DNA of 64,000 nucleotides from Kiloniella litopenaei (lineage in GTDB: Bacteria > Pseudomonadota > Alphaproteobacteria > Kiloniellales > Kiloniellaceae), in contig NZ_LANI01000022.1 in the NCBI RefSeq assembly GCF_000982415.1, forward strand, positions 1 to 64,000. The letters are read 5' to 3'. This document shows positions 51,127 to 63,109 of this stretch, one piece after another. Under the pieces are notes generated by a model that made no database searches, had not been told where the DNA came from, and was given only the letters and a program-made list of their open reading frames with translations. Positions within the stretch are counted from its first letter, which is position 1. Each line of letters opens with the position of its first letter. The position numbers and the translations under genes were made by a program.

Positions 51127-51159
51127 TTTGGCCCAAATAATCTGGTCCAAGTAATCTGG
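51118..51159. repeat. three 14-bp tandem repeats over the sco stop codon
   Basis: TCCAAGTAATTTGG (51118-51131), CCCAAATAATCTGG (51132-51145) and TCCAAGTAATCTGG (51146-51159). The first copy holds the stop codon of the SCO gene. Each unit is itself partly palindromic (CCAA...TTGG). Confidence 0.8.
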
Positions 51160-51220
51160 TTAAATTACGTTTTTTGCCTCTAACGAAGATAATTATCCAT
51201 TCTTTGATTAGAGGCCAAAA

Positions 51221-51298
51221 ATGAGAATTCAAAACAAAACTTACCTCAAGACAGGCTCGACGACAGAACCCAAGGCGCAATACGAAACTAACCACTAA
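51221..51298 (+). CDS. possible small ORF of 25 residues
   Basis: ATG with AGAGG 7 nt upstream, translation MRIQNKTYLKTGSTTEPKAQ then YETNH and stop. Basic, no family recognised. Only the good ribosome-binding site supports it; the AT-rich setting makes chance frames likely. Confidence 0.25.
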   Translation: MRIQNKTYLKTGSTTEPKAQYETNH

Positions 51299-51400
51299 GG
51301 GCAAAGTCGATCATATCAGTTAAGCTTGTCGTCTCTAGTTAACTTTTCTGGTTAAGCTTTCTGGGTTGCGGGTATGCCAACAGACCGATAATCTGCCCAA

Positions 51401-52117
51401 ATGGTCAAGAAAAACACCTATCTAGATATTCAGGGGCAAAAACTCGAGGTCATTGTTCAGCCTCACCCAACCTCTAAAAAACTATCCCTGAGATTGGTTG
51501 CGGGAAAAGCTGCCATTAAAGTTGTTTCCCCCCCCAACTATCCCATCGCTGATATACTGGATTTTGTTGAAAGACAACGGAACTGGATTACGGATCGTCT
51601 TGATAAACAGTCACCCTCAGTTTCCTATGAAGACGGCTCAAATATACCCATTCTCGGGCGCGAGCATAAAATTGTCAGGATAGAGCCAGGTACCAAAACC
51701 TATTCTCAAAAAGGAGCTGTCTGGCTAGAAGCTAATCAGCTTTATATCAAATCACATGCGGAACATTTGCCACGAAGAGTTCGGGATTTTCTAAAGAAAC
51801 AGGTTCGCTTTGAAATCAATCTCCGTGCGCAGGAGAAAGCCGCAAGAATTAACAAAAAAATTACAGCCATTCGTATCAAAGACACGACAAGCAGATGGGG
51901 AAGCTGCTCGACAAAGGGTAATCTGAACTTTTCCTGGCGTTTAATTTTTTCCCCCGAAGAAGTTCTGGATTATGTCGTCGCCCATGAAGTCGCCCATTTA
52001 GAACATATGAATCACAGTGCAGAATTCTGGGCATTGGTCGACCAGTTAACAAGTACCCGAAAAGCGTCTCAACAATGGCTTAAGCGCAATGGCAATCAAC
52101 TTCTTTCATACAGCTAG
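51401..52117 (+). CDS. YgjP-like (M48/WLM-type) zinc metallopeptidase domain protein
   Basis: 238 residues. The SprT/YgjP pattern is complete: RRVRDFLKKQVRFEINLRAQEKAARI, TTSRWGSCSTKGNLNFSWRLIFSPEEVLDYVVAHEVAHLEHMNHSAEFWALVDQL with the zinc-binding HEVAH and a following His. The N-terminal part (PHPTSKKLSLRLVAGKAAIKVVSPP) matches the family's front domain. Its physiological substrate is not known. Start ATG 51401 has a weak ribosome-binding site. Confidence 0.9.
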   Translation: MVKKNTYLDIQGQKLEVIVQPHPTSKKLSLRLVAGKAAIKVVSPPNYPIADILDFVERQRNWITDRLDKQSPSVSYEDGSNIPILGREHKIVRIEPGTKTYSQKGAVWLEANQLYIKSHAEHLPRRVRDFLKKQVRFEINLRAQEKAARINKKITAIRIKDTTSRWGSCSTKGNLNFSWRLIFSPEEVLDYVVAHEVAHLEHMNHSAEFWALVDQLTSTRKASQQWLKRNGNQLLSYS

Positions 52118-52124
52118 ATGAAAT

Positions 52125-53633
52125 CTATTTTTCAGAATAAACCTCGATCTCATAAATACGGAAATCACCCCCTTGATTTCCAAAAACCAGCCCATCGAAA
52201 TCACCCTCTAAAGAAGTATCTTTAACTTCAAAAAGAAGTTTGTCATCCAACAAGATATCCATTTCCCCTCGGCTGTTACGGCGTAATTCTACATTATGAA
52301 TTTCACCACTCAGCTGTTGATCCAAATCGGCCACCGCCAGTACGACCTGCCCATCCCGCGAAGTACGCGTTAGCTTCACCTGACTCTCTTTACCTGTGAT
52401 ATAAGCCAGCGAATACCCATTAATTCTCGAAGATCCTTGGTACACACCAAAATTTGCACGTCCGTTATCCTGTAGCCCATTCAAATTCACTCTTAGAGAA
52501 AAACTGTTTGTGATACTTGTGGCACTATAGATCTCGGCATAGCCTTTATATTGTGTATTGTTGGGGGACTGATCTTTACTCTTCAGGAAAATATCCGAAA
52601 AAATACCAACAATTTCCTGGGCACCATTTTTACTTTTTTCTTTTGTTTCAGCCTTAGCAACCGGAACTGAGCTATATAGATACTCTCTGTTAACGACATC
52701 AAAATCACCTGACTCAACGAACCACTTTGGATTTAAAGAGAAATCCCCGTCACGGAATGAATCAAACAAGACCCGGGTTGACCAGGGACGATCATAGTCC
52801 GCCAGTATTGCAGAAATTCTCTGTTTATATTGAGCCCCGGAAAGTTTTGATTTCTGCCCTTCGTCATCAAGGTCTCTTAACTGCTGGACCAAGACTTCGG
52901 AACGAGAGTCTGTTACAGTTTCTAACACGGTGTCAGCAAAATTTCGGGTTCTTAAATCTTCTAGAATCTCACGACTTACCAAACCATCTACAACCAGTCC
53001 AAAATCAGATTGATAAGATCTGATCGCCCTCAGGGTTCGTTGCCCCGGCAGCCCATCGATTGGTCCGGGATCATACCCTGCATCACGTAACCTGCGCTGT
53101 AGCTCTCTCTTTTCATCGCGGGTCAGGTCTATTTGGACATCGGCCGTCGGCGGATTTGGGTTAGACCACGTAATTGAAGATTGTTGCTTCTCGTCACCCT
53201 CAAGCTTTTCGGCCTCAGGCTGTTCCGACAAAACGTCTTCATCAGCATTTTTTGATTTCACCGAAACTGGTTGCCAATTGGCGGCTTCCTCTTGTGCCAA
53301 AGAAATCTGCTGCGCTGACATGAAAGGCGTCAACTTATCCCGTGCCCTACGAGCTTCCCGATCCCCTTGGGACGCGGCAATATTGAACCACTTGTGGGCC
53401 TGAACATAATCCTGTGTTGTTCCATAACCTTTGGAATAAACATACCCCAACATGAATTGAGCATCACGATTACCTGCCATTGCAGCTTTGGAAAAATCGC
53501 GAAAGGCAACGGCATAATCCCGGCGATCAAAGGCAGCCATCGCGTCATCAAATGTCGCGGACACCGCAAGAGAACTCGTAGCCAAATTCAATGCGATGAT
53601 CCCAGCTATAATGATCTGCTGAAGCTTTCCCAT
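52125..53633 (-). CDS. secreted Sel1-repeat / peptidoglycan-binding protein
   Basis: 502 residues. Signal peptide (about 1-28, ...LAVSA), Sel1 repeats (FDDAMAAFDRRDYAVAFRDFSKAAMAGNRDAQFMLGYVYSKGYGTTQDYVQAHKWFNIAASQGDREA), a PG_binding_1 domain (RELQRRLRDAGYDPGPIDGLPGQRTLRAIRSYQSDFGLVVDG) near residues 205-250, and a C-terminal all-beta region (FDSFRDGDFSLNPKWFVES, then GDFDGLVFGNQGGDFRIYEIEVYSE) like a concanavalin-type or 3-keto-disaccharide lectin fold. The combination suggests an envelope protein tied to peptidoglycan. Start at 53633 with GGGA upstream; a longer frame begins at 53714 with no signal. Confidence 0.82.
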   Translation of the reverse strand: MGKLQQIIIAGIIALNLATSSLAVSATFDDAMAAFDRRDYAVAFRDFSKAAMAGNRDAQFMLGYVYSKGYGTTQDYVQAHKWFNIAASQGDREARRARDKLTPFMSAQQISLAQEEAANWQPVSVKSKNADEDVLSEQPEAEKLEGDEKQQSSITWSNPNPPTADVQIDLTRDEKRELQRRLRDAGYDPGPIDGLPGQRTLRAIRSYQSDFGLVVDGLVSREILEDLRTRNFADTVLETVTDSRSEVLVQQLRDLDDEGQKSKLSGAQYKQRISAILADYDRPWSTRVLFDSFRDGDFSLNPKWFVESGDFDVVNREYLYSSVPVAKAETKEKSKNGAQEIVGIFSDIFLKSKDQSPNNTQYKGYAEIYSATSITNSFSLRVNLNGLQDNGRANFGVYQGSSRINGYSLAYITGKESQVKLTRTSRDGQVVLAVADLDQQLSGEIHNVELRRNSRGEMDILLDDKLLFEVKDTSLEGDFDGLVFGNQGGDFRIYEIEVYSEK

Positions 53634-53764
53634 ATTTACACTTTCCCGAATAGATAGCGATCTTCTGTCCAAGGTAGAGTATAAACACCCGAATTTGACC
53701 AAAATATGCGGCAACTTATGATTGTTGCCAAAAATCGCTGGGCACGAAAAAGTATGTAATCAGA

Positions 53765-55885
53765 TTATTTAAATTTTCCGGTACCATTATTAGAAGGCAG
53801 GTAATCCAAATCATTTTTATCCCGGGGCTTTCTGTCATTGTTATCAGTTGAACTATCACTCGACTTCAAGCGGCCAAAAAGGCTTTCCAAAAACCCTGAC
53901 GCCTCTTCAACAACATCTTCCAGCACCGTTGGGGATTGTTTTGGTAGCTCTACAACGGGTTTATTCTGTTCAATTTCACGAACAAGATTCCCCCATACCC
54001 TGGCAGGCAGGGTGCCGCCTGTGACTGATTTCATAGGGCTGCCATTATCATTGCCAAACCATACACCTGCGACAGTATAGGGCGTATAGCCCACAAAAAG
54101 AGCATCACGTGAATCCTGTGTCGTTCCGGTTTTTCCGGCTGCCGCACGCCCAGTTTGCGCAGCTTTTCCCGTTCCCCAGGCAACGGTTGCGCTCATCATG
54201 TCATTTATCATGGCAACATTACGCGTCTTTACAACACGGCCAAGGCCACTTCCTGTGCGTTGATAGAGCTTGTTACCGTTACGGTCCTGAATTTCTTTAA
54301 TGCCATAGGCAGAAACTGCATTCCCCCCGTTGGAAAAAACAGAATAGGCCGCAGTAAGTTCCAATAAAGTCACTTCGGACGCACCCAAGGCAATGGAAGG
54401 GGATGTATCCAGATCAGTTTCAATACCTAATCGGTGCGCAACCTCTGCCACTTGCTTTCGCCCAACCTTTTCCGAGACTTGCACAGCGACCGAGTTCATC
54501 GACCTTGCAAAGGCATCTCGCAAAGTAACGTCGCCATAATACTTGCCTTTGTAATTTCCCGGTTTCCATTTTCCGACCTTGATCGGCTTATCGACAAACC
54601 GACTATCCGGACGCAATCCGCTTTCGATACCCGCAAGGAAAACAAACGGTTTAAAAGCCGATCCCGGCTGGCGTAGAGCCTGTGTCACACGGTTGAACTG
54701 ACTTGACCGATAATCCCGCCCGCCAACCATAGCCGTCACGGCCCCATAGTTTGACATGACAACAACGGCAGCTTGCTCAACATTATGCTTCTTACCGTTA
54801 TCCTTTAGGACCTTGAGAAGATTTTTTTCGGCCAGACGTTGATGTTGGGTATTCAAGGTAGTGTGAACCACGATATCACCACGATATCCACCGATATACT
54901 CATCAACCTGACGTAAAACCCAGTCAGTGAAATACTTTCCCTGACCATGACTATCCCGCTTTAGAGATGGACGGTTTTTCTTGGCCTTTGCCGCCTCTTC
55001 ACTTGTGATAAATCTGGCATCAACCATAGCCTGGAGAACAAGGTTGGTTCTGTTTTCCGCCTTAGACGCACTACTGGTAGGATTATATCGCGAAGGAGCT
55101 TTCAAAAGACCTGCAATAAGTGCTGATTCATACAGGCCTACCTGTCGCGCTGACAATCCAAAGTAAATCCGGGATGCAGCATCTACACCATAGGTTCCTG
55201 CGCCAAAATAAACCCTGTTCATATACAGAGTAAGGATTTGCTTTTTGGTAAATTTTTGCTCCAACCAAATGGCAAGTAAAGCTTCTTGAACCTTGCGCTT
55301 CAAACTCCGTTCCGAGCTTAAAAACAGATTCTTTGCCAACTGTTGTGTAATGGTTGATCCACCGTGCGCCATACGGCCCGCACGGATATTGACCAACATC
55401 GCCCGGGCTATACCCAAAATATCAATACCAAAATGATCATAAAAACGGCGATCTTCGATCGCGATTATCGCCTGAGGCAAATAGGGCGACATCTCGTCAA
55501 CGTCCAGCACATCACCATAGACATCACCATAGCTCGCCAGACGAATTCCATCATCAGACATCAAAGTAACAGAAGGTCGTCTGGATACCTGATCCAATCC
55601 ACCTACATCTGGTAAATCCCACGCGTAATAAGCAACAAGACCGCCGAGAAGTATGGTGCCCCAGATGGCCAGCACAGAACACCACAACACCATTGTCTTA
55701 AACAGCCCACGCTTCACCGTCCGCTTCTTGCCGACCCCTTTTGTCCTTCTCTTGGCCGGGCCAGTCTTACGGGGTTTTGTCGATCGCTTGCTCGCACTTG
55801 TAACTCTTTTTTTCGAATCAGCTTTCAGCCCCTTCGATTTTCGAGAGCCAGATCCCTTTTTTGGTGTCTTTTTTGTCGTCGCCAT
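53765..55885 (-). CDS. penicillin-binding protein 1A (bifunctional class A)
   Basis: 706 residues: strongly basic N-terminal cytoplasmic tail (1-60, Lys/Arg-rich), one anchor (65-90), a GT51 glycosyltransferase (AIIAIEDRRFYDHFGIDILGIARAMLVNIRAGR, GGSTITQQLAKNLF, KRKVQEALLAIWLEQKFTKKQILTLYMNRVYFGAGTYGV), and a transpeptidase with SAFK (PGSAFKPF), SMN (SMNSVAVQ) and KTGTT. Polymerises and crosslinks peptidoglycan. Last residues (PRDKNDLDYLPSNNGTGKFK) are unstructured. Read toward the gyrB terminator region in the opposite gap. Confidence 0.95.
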   Translation of the reverse strand: MATTKKTPKKGSGSRKSKGLKADSKKRVTSASKRSTKPRKTGPAKRRTKGVGKKRTVKRGLFKTMVLWCSVLAIWGTILLGGLVAYYAWDLPDVGGLDQVSRRPSVTLMSDDGIRLASYGDVYGDVLDVDEMSPYLPQAIIAIEDRRFYDHFGIDILGIARAMLVNIRAGRMAHGGSTITQQLAKNLFLSSERSLKRKVQEALLAIWLEQKFTKKQILTLYMNRVYFGAGTYGVDAASRIYFGLSARQVGLYESALIAGLLKAPSRYNPTSSASKAENRTNLVLQAMVDARFITSEEAAKAKKNRPSLKRDSHGQGKYFTDWVLRQVDEYIGGYRGDIVVHTTLNTQHQRLAEKNLLKVLKDNGKKHNVEQAAVVVMSNYGAVTAMVGGRDYRSSQFNRVTQALRQPGSAFKPFVFLAGIESGLRPDSRFVDKPIKVGKWKPGNYKGKYYGDVTLRDAFARSMNSVAVQVSEKVGRKQVAEVAHRLGIETDLDTSPSIALGASEVTLLELTAAYSVFSNGGNAVSAYGIKEIQDRNGNKLYQRTGSGLGRVVKTRNVAMINDMMSATVAWGTGKAAQTGRAAAGKTGTTQDSRDALFVGYTPYTVAGVWFGNDNGSPMKSVTGGTLPARVWGNLVREIEQNKPVVELPKQSPTVLEDVVEEASGFLESLFGRLKSSDSSTDNNDRKPRDKNDLDYLPSNNGTGKFK

Positions 55886-55974
55886 AATGTCACTGATAAA
55901 CTATTCGTATTTGGCAGGCTAGTGGCAGGTCGGTGTCAAGAAGATGACCTCATAAATAAAAGGCCGATAATAAC

Positions 55975-56006
55975 AAAGGCCGGGACTTTATAAGTACCGG
56001 CCTTTT
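55975..56006. terminator. terminator downstream of gyrB
   Basis: AAAGGCCGG (55975-55983) pairs with CCGGCCTTTT (55997-56006), a 9-bp GC-rich stem with a 13-nt loop and T/A flanks. Placed 21 bp past the gyrB stop, on its 3' side. Confidence 0.85.
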
Positions 56007-56026
56007 ATTACGTCAACATCGTTCTG

Positions 56027-58516
<2,490 letters not shown>

Positions 58517-59722
58517 CTATTCCCCCGTGTGGGCCAGGAACACGGCCCCGTCCTTAATCGTTAAATATTGCGCATTTTCACCCATGTCTGAAAAGACATT
58601 AGCATCAGTGCCAGTCATCCAGGCCTGACAACGCAAGTGTAGTATTTCATCAAAAAGGCTCTTGCGTCGTTTTTCATCCAGATGCGCAACAACCTCGTCC
58701 AGCAACATTAAGGGCGCTGCCCCCCGTTCCAGCATCACCAATCGCGCATGAGCCAGAACAATAGATAACAAAAGCGCCTTTTGCTCGCCCGTTGAACACA
58801 AAGCAGCCGGCATATCCTTTTCCTGATGATGAACCAGCAGATCGCTTCGATGGGGTCCCCATGAAGCGCCACCAGTAATAGCATCTTTCGATCTGCTTTC
58901 ACCCAAACAGGATCTCAAATCTTCCTCGACAAGCAAAGCTGGCTTTTCATCCAACCAACCTTCAACCGTCCCCTCCAAAGCCAAGCCGGCGATTGGAAAA
59001 TCACCAACAGTTTGCGCACAGGCATCAATCAGCTTTTCGGTCATTTCACGCCGTGCGACAGCAATCGCAACACCATGCCTTGCCATGCGGTCTTCTAGTG
59101 TGGACAGCCAGGCTTCATCCGTGTTTCCAGCTTTGAGAAGACGAGAACGCTCTCTCAAAGCATGATCATAAGCACTTGTGTTCCCTGCATGCGCAGGATC
59201 AAAACCAAGAACCAATCGATCCAGAAACTTTCGACGCCCTGCGGCACCATCCCTGAGCAACCCGTCCATTTGCGGGGTTAACCAAATCGTCGAAAAAACC
59301 TCGGCCAAGGCTTGCTGGCTTTTGCAGGTTTCACCATCAACACGAACGATCCGACGCTCTCGAGAGGTACCGTTCATGTTTAACGGGTCACGCCCGGTTC
59401 CGACATCGCGCGGCCCGTCTTCGGTCATCACTTCAGCGGCAACCGCCCAGGCTTCCGGCTTTTCAGGTGCCGATCTTCGTGCAATTTCTGGCAGCGACGC
59501 ACTTCGCAACCCACGCCCGGGGTTCATTAGCGAAATAGCCTCTAGCAAATTGGTTTTACCGACACCATTCGCCCCGGTAAGAATCACAGGACGCGCATCA
59601 ACTGTGACTTCCGCACGCTCGTAATTACGAAATTGGGTTAGAACAACCCGACGCAGCCAAAGATTCTCTGACAAGGTTTCGTCAGTCACAAATGATGTTC
59701 CATTCTGGGCAGCAGCCTGCAT
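58517..59722 (-). CDS. recF: DNA replication and repair protein RecF
   Basis: SMC-like ATPase that loads RecA at gaps together with RecO and RecR. 401 residues. N-terminal VVLTQFRNYERAEV, Walker A GANGVGKT (50-57), and near the C-terminus PLMLLDEVVAHLDEKRRKSLFDEI (Walker B / signature region) after STGEQKALLLSIVLAHA. Slightly long N-terminus (20 extra residues); starts at 59722. Between dnaN and gyrB as usual. Confidence 0.93.
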   Translation of the reverse strand: MQAAAQNGTSFVTDETLSENLWLRRVVLTQFRNYERAEVTVDARPVILTGANGVGKTNLLEAISLMNPGRGLRSASLPEIARRSAPEKPEAWAVAAEVMTEDGPRDVGTGRDPLNMNGTSRERRIVRVDGETCKSQQALAEVFSTIWLTPQMDGLLRDGAAGRRKFLDRLVLGFDPAHAGNTSAYDHALRERSRLLKAGNTDEAWLSTLEDRMARHGVAIAVARREMTEKLIDACAQTVGDFPIAGLALEGTVEGWLDEKPALLVEEDLRSCLGESRSKDAITGGASWGPHRSDLLVHHQEKDMPAALCSTGEQKALLLSIVLAHARLVMLERGAAPLMLLDEVVAHLDEKRRKSLFDEILHLRCQAWMTGTDANVFSDMGENAQYLTIKDGAVFLAHTGE

Positions 59723-59745
59723 ACGACTGTTTTATCCAGATCCGG

Positions 59746-60864
59746 CTAAACACGCATCGGCATCAACACATAAAGTGCAGATGTATCAGCAGAATCCCGA
59801 ACAATCGTTGGGGAAGCAGCATCAGCCATTAAAAATTCGGCAGAATCACCTTCGATTTGTTGGGCAATATCCAAAAGATATCTGGAATTAAAACCAATAT
59901 CGAGGGATGTGCCTTCGTAGTTCACTTCCAAAACTTCAACCGCACTACCATTTTCGGCTGATGTAGCAGAAAGCGTCAAAGCAGATCCATCCAACGTGAT
60001 TTTAACCGCGCGGCTTTTTTCAGTAGAAATGGTGGAAACACGATCAACAGCGGCAGAAAAGGTTTTACAATCCAGAACCAAGCTCTTGTCATTACCACTT
60101 GGGATAACACGCTGGTAATCAGGGAATGTACCATCAATCAACTTGGAACTCAGAACAGTTGAATCAAAACGGAACATGATTTTTGTTTCGGACAGAGAAA
60201 CCTCAATCGGATCATTTGTTTCATCAATAAGCTTGCGAAGCTCATTCACCGTTTTACGCGGAACAATGACGCCGGGAAGGTTTTCCGCACCTTGTGGCAA
60301 TGGCATTTCAAACCGGGCAAGACGGTGGCCATCAGTAGCAACAGCACGCAAGACAGGAATACCTTCGGCCTCTGTCGCATGAACGTATATGCCGTTCAGA
60401 TAATATCTGGTTTCTTCTGTTGAAATCGCAAAGCGGGTTCTATCAATCAGGTTCTTAAGCTCACCAGCCTGAATACCAAAAACCTGAGGCAAATCAGCAA
60501 CGCCGGCAGCGGGAAAATCTTCGCGCGGCAATGTCTGAAGTGTGAAGGTAGAACGACCAGCCTTTAGAGTCATCTGGGCTGTTTCAGCATTCGCGGTAAG
60601 TTCGACTTCGGAGCCGTCAGGAAGCTTTCTGACGATATCATAGAATGTATGTGCAGGAGCCGTCGTCACACCCGCATCAACAATTGTAGCCTCAACCTGA
60701 TCAACAATAGTCAGATCCATGTCCGTTGCCGTTAGGGATAGCTTTCCGTCTTTTGCTTCCATCAGAACGTTGGAGAGAATTGGAATAGTATTCCTGCGTT
60801 CAACGACACTTTGAACATGTGCCAGGGATTTCAACAATGCAGAGCGTTCGATTGTCAACTTCAT
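59746..60864 (-). CDS. dnaN: DNA polymerase III beta sliding clamp
   Basis: 372 residues, full length of the three-domain clamp. MKLTIERSALLKSLAHVQSVVERRNTIPILSNVLMEA at the start, LPREDFP-type text TLQTLPREDFPAAG, and the C-terminal SADTSALYVLMPMRV hydrophobic-pocket motif that binds clamp partners. Between dnaA (310 bp upstream) and recF (23 bp). Confidence 0.97.
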   Translation of the reverse strand: MKLTIERSALLKSLAHVQSVVERRNTIPILSNVLMEAKDGKLSLTATDMDLTIVDQVEATIVDAGVTTAPAHTFYDIVRKLPDGSEVELTANAETAQMTLKAGRSTFTLQTLPREDFPAAGVADLPQVFGIQAGELKNLIDRTRFAISTEETRYYLNGIYVHATEAEGIPVLRAVATDGHRLARFEMPLPQGAENLPGVIVPRKTVNELRKLIDETNDPIEVSLSETKIMFRFDSTVLSSKLIDGTFPDYQRVIPSGNDKSLVLDCKTFSAAVDRVSTISTEKSRAVKITLDGSALTLSATSAENGSAVEVLEVNYEGTSLDIGFNSRYLLDIAQQIEGDSAEFLMADAASPTIVRDSADTSALYVLMPMRV

Positions 60865-61173
60865 GATGCTATGACTCAGTCCGTATCTTTCATCAGTACC
60901 AGTTCAAACCCCTCCTGGGTAACACCACAGAACAAGGTCACGATTTAGCATCCCATCATTGACAGTCCTAGGACTTTCTAGGTGGGACTCGGGCGGAAAG
61001 TATAGCGGGTTAGTTCACAGAAGGAAAACAATTATAACATCTTATCGACTTATGAGGTGAATTTCCAAAATCCTGGAATCATATCAAGGAATCACATCAA
61101 AGAGATATATAGAAATTGAGGATGAATATACATCGCTCACAACACAGTCAGGCACAAAAAAATCAGAAACCCG
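60865..61173. other. dnaA-dnaN intergenic region with a perfect 12-bp palindrome
   Basis: 309 bp. Contains AGTCCTAGGACT (60964-60975) and, eight bases on, a related CTAGGTGGGACT. No DnaA box (TTATNCACA) or ORF is visible. It probably holds the dnaN promoter. Confidence 0.5.
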
Positions 61174-62604
61174 TCAATTTTCCAACATCCGGCTAAGAAG
61201 CTCGATATCCTCTGCAAACTCCAGATCCGTGGCCTTCAATTCCTCAACCTTTTTCACCGCATGCATAACAGTTGTATGATCACGCCCCCCAAACTTGCGT
61301 CCAATTTCAGGTAACGATCGTGATGTCAGCTGCTTTGAAAGGTACATGGCAATCTGGCGTGGTCGGGCAACAGCCCTGGCACGGCGTGCAGAGTGCATAT
61401 CAGAAACACGTACATTAAAATGTTCCGCAACTTTCTTTTGAATTTCCTCAATTGTCACCCGACGATCATTCGCCCGCAGAAGATCATGGAGAACTTCCTG
61501 TGTGGTTTCCAAGGTGACCGAACGCCCAACTAACGTTGCATGGGCAACAATACGGTTTAAAGCACCTTCCAGCTCACGGATGTTGGACGTTATCTTGTGG
61601 GCAAGGAATTCAATAACCTTTTGCGGGATTTCAACATCCAATTGCTCTGCTTTGGATTCCAAAATCCCCAACCTCAGTTCGTACGTCGTTGGGTGAATAT
61701 CAGCAACAAGCCCCCACCCCAGACGAGATTTCATCCGTTCCTCGACACCCTCCAGATCAGAAGGACTTTTATCCGCCGAGATAATAACCTGTCGATTTTG
61801 ATCAACCAGCGCATTGAAGGTATGAAAAAACTCTTCCTGTGTGGCCTCTCGGCCGCCGATGAACTGAACATCATCAATCATCAAGACATCAACTGAGCGG
61901 AACTGTTCTTTGAAAGACATCGTATCTTTTGTCCGCAAAGCACGCACAAATTGATACATGAACTTTTCAGCAGAAAGATAAATAACCTTTTTCTCAGGAT
62001 GCGCCTTGCGAATTTGATGTGCGATAGCATGCATCAAATGCGTCTTACCAAGACCGACACCACCGTAAAGGAAAAGAGGATTAAAAGGCACGGCCTCAGC
62101 ATCAGCGACCCGCTGAGCCGCGGCATAGGCAAGCTCGTTCGGCTTTCCGACGACAAAATTTTCAAAGGTAAATCGAGGGTCCAAAGATCCTGTGATTTGC
62201 TGAACATCACTTTCTTGCACAGCCTCGACAGGCAAATCAGTCGCCACAGGCAGCACAGGCACATCTCTTTCCTGTGCACGCAAAACTTCAGGCTCGTCCT
62301 TAACGTCAACTAGTGCAGGCTTAGGAACGGGACGAGACGGAGACAAAACAACAATCTCAACGTCTATGGGAGTTCCGATTTCTTCAAGCCAAAGAGCCTG
62401 AATACGATCCTGGTAATTGCTTGCAACCCAATCACGCATAAACCGCGTCGGCACAGCCATACGAATAAAGGATTCATCACCAGACAACAATGACAGAGGT
62501 TTTAACCAGCTACGATACGCAGCCTCACCAACCTCAGTGCGCAGCTTACCCAGCACACGATCCCATTGCTCCTGAAAAGATAAAACCACCTCACTCTGAG
62601 CCAT
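61174..62604 (-). CDS. dnaA: chromosomal replication initiator protein DnaA
   Basis: 476 residues. Domain I (QEQWDRVLGKLRTEVGEAAYRSWLKPL), a linker, then AAA+ domain III with Walker A GGVGLGKTH (181-189), Walker B VLMIDDVQFIGG and sensor II region, and domain IV with the DnaA-box signature GGRDHTTVMHAVKKVEEL. Start at 62604: ATG with a GGGGAGG just upstream (3 nt); a GTG at 62622 would include that sequence. rpsT lies upstream, on the same strand. Confidence 0.97.
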   Translation of the reverse strand: MAQSEVVLSFQEQWDRVLGKLRTEVGEAAYRSWLKPLSLLSGDESFIRMAVPTRFMRDWVASNYQDRIQALWLEEIGTPIDVEIVVLSPSRPVPKPALVDVKDEPEVLRAQERDVPVLPVATDLPVEAVQESDVQQITGSLDPRFTFENFVVGKPNELAYAAAQRVADAEAVPFNPLFLYGGVGLGKTHLMHAIAHQIRKAHPEKKVIYLSAEKFMYQFVRALRTKDTMSFKEQFRSVDVLMIDDVQFIGGREATQEEFFHTFNALVDQNRQVIISADKSPSDLEGVEERMKSRLGWGLVADIHPTTYELRLGILESKAEQLDVEIPQKVIEFLAHKITSNIRELEGALNRIVAHATLVGRSVTLETTQEVLHDLLRANDRRVTIEEIQKKVAEHFNVRVSDMHSARRARAVARPRQIAMYLSKQLTSRSLPEIGRKFGGRDHTTVMHAVKKVEELKATDLEFAEDIELLSRMLEN

Positions 62605-63109
62605 ATGCCTCCCCGCCCACACATACTAACAAATAAAAATCACACATTACCCGCCGCCATTAAGTCCAAATATGTCCAAAGCAACAAATGAACTCAAAAA
62701 TCCCATGTAAAGACAAAATAAAACCAATCCCAAAATCAATAAAATTTTAGGTTTTACTTACACTCTAAATATCAAGGACGGAATAATCTCAACTCGCAGA
62801 AATATTATGCTGAGTAAACCATATTTTAATTATGAATTTCCCTTCCCGAGAGGATGTAATGTACTCGGCAATGGCATCTCATGCAACACGATCAGATCAA
62901 GAACATGACATTTTTTCGACAAAAATTCAGCCCTTGGGTATTGCCAAAAAGATGACCCACTAAATCTAGTATGAAAAAGTTTCCAAGCAATAAAATTACA
63001 ATTCTGATTCCAGCAAATTCTGGAGAATCCATGCGACTCCGCATAAAAAAAGTCGCACTCAAAAGAGCACGACTTTTTACCAACCCATCCTATAAATGGG
63101 TAGGATAAC
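62605..63109. other. rpsT-dnaA intergenic region, AT-rich
   Basis: 505 bp. Low-complexity A/T stretches (for example AAAATTTTAGGTTTTACTTA at about 62741-62760) and the rpsT terminator at 63045. I looked for DnaA boxes in both orientations with up to one mismatch and saw none that cluster, so I do not call an origin. Promoter of dnaA must lie here. A 63-codon minus-strand frame at 62892-63083 overlaps the terminator and is not coding. Confidence 0.5.
63045..63078 (-). terminator. rpsT terminator
   Basis: On the minus strand AAAAAGTCGTGCTC, loop TTTT, GAGTGCGACTTTTTT: about 13 paired bases followed by a T-run. Lies 32 bp past the rpsT stop. A second small hairpin CCCAT/ATGGG overlaps the start of this region. 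Confidence 0.88.

Noticed and set aside
62640-63040. oriC at the rpsT-dnaA gap
   Set aside because: No cluster of TTATNCACA or its complement, even with one mismatch, was seen.
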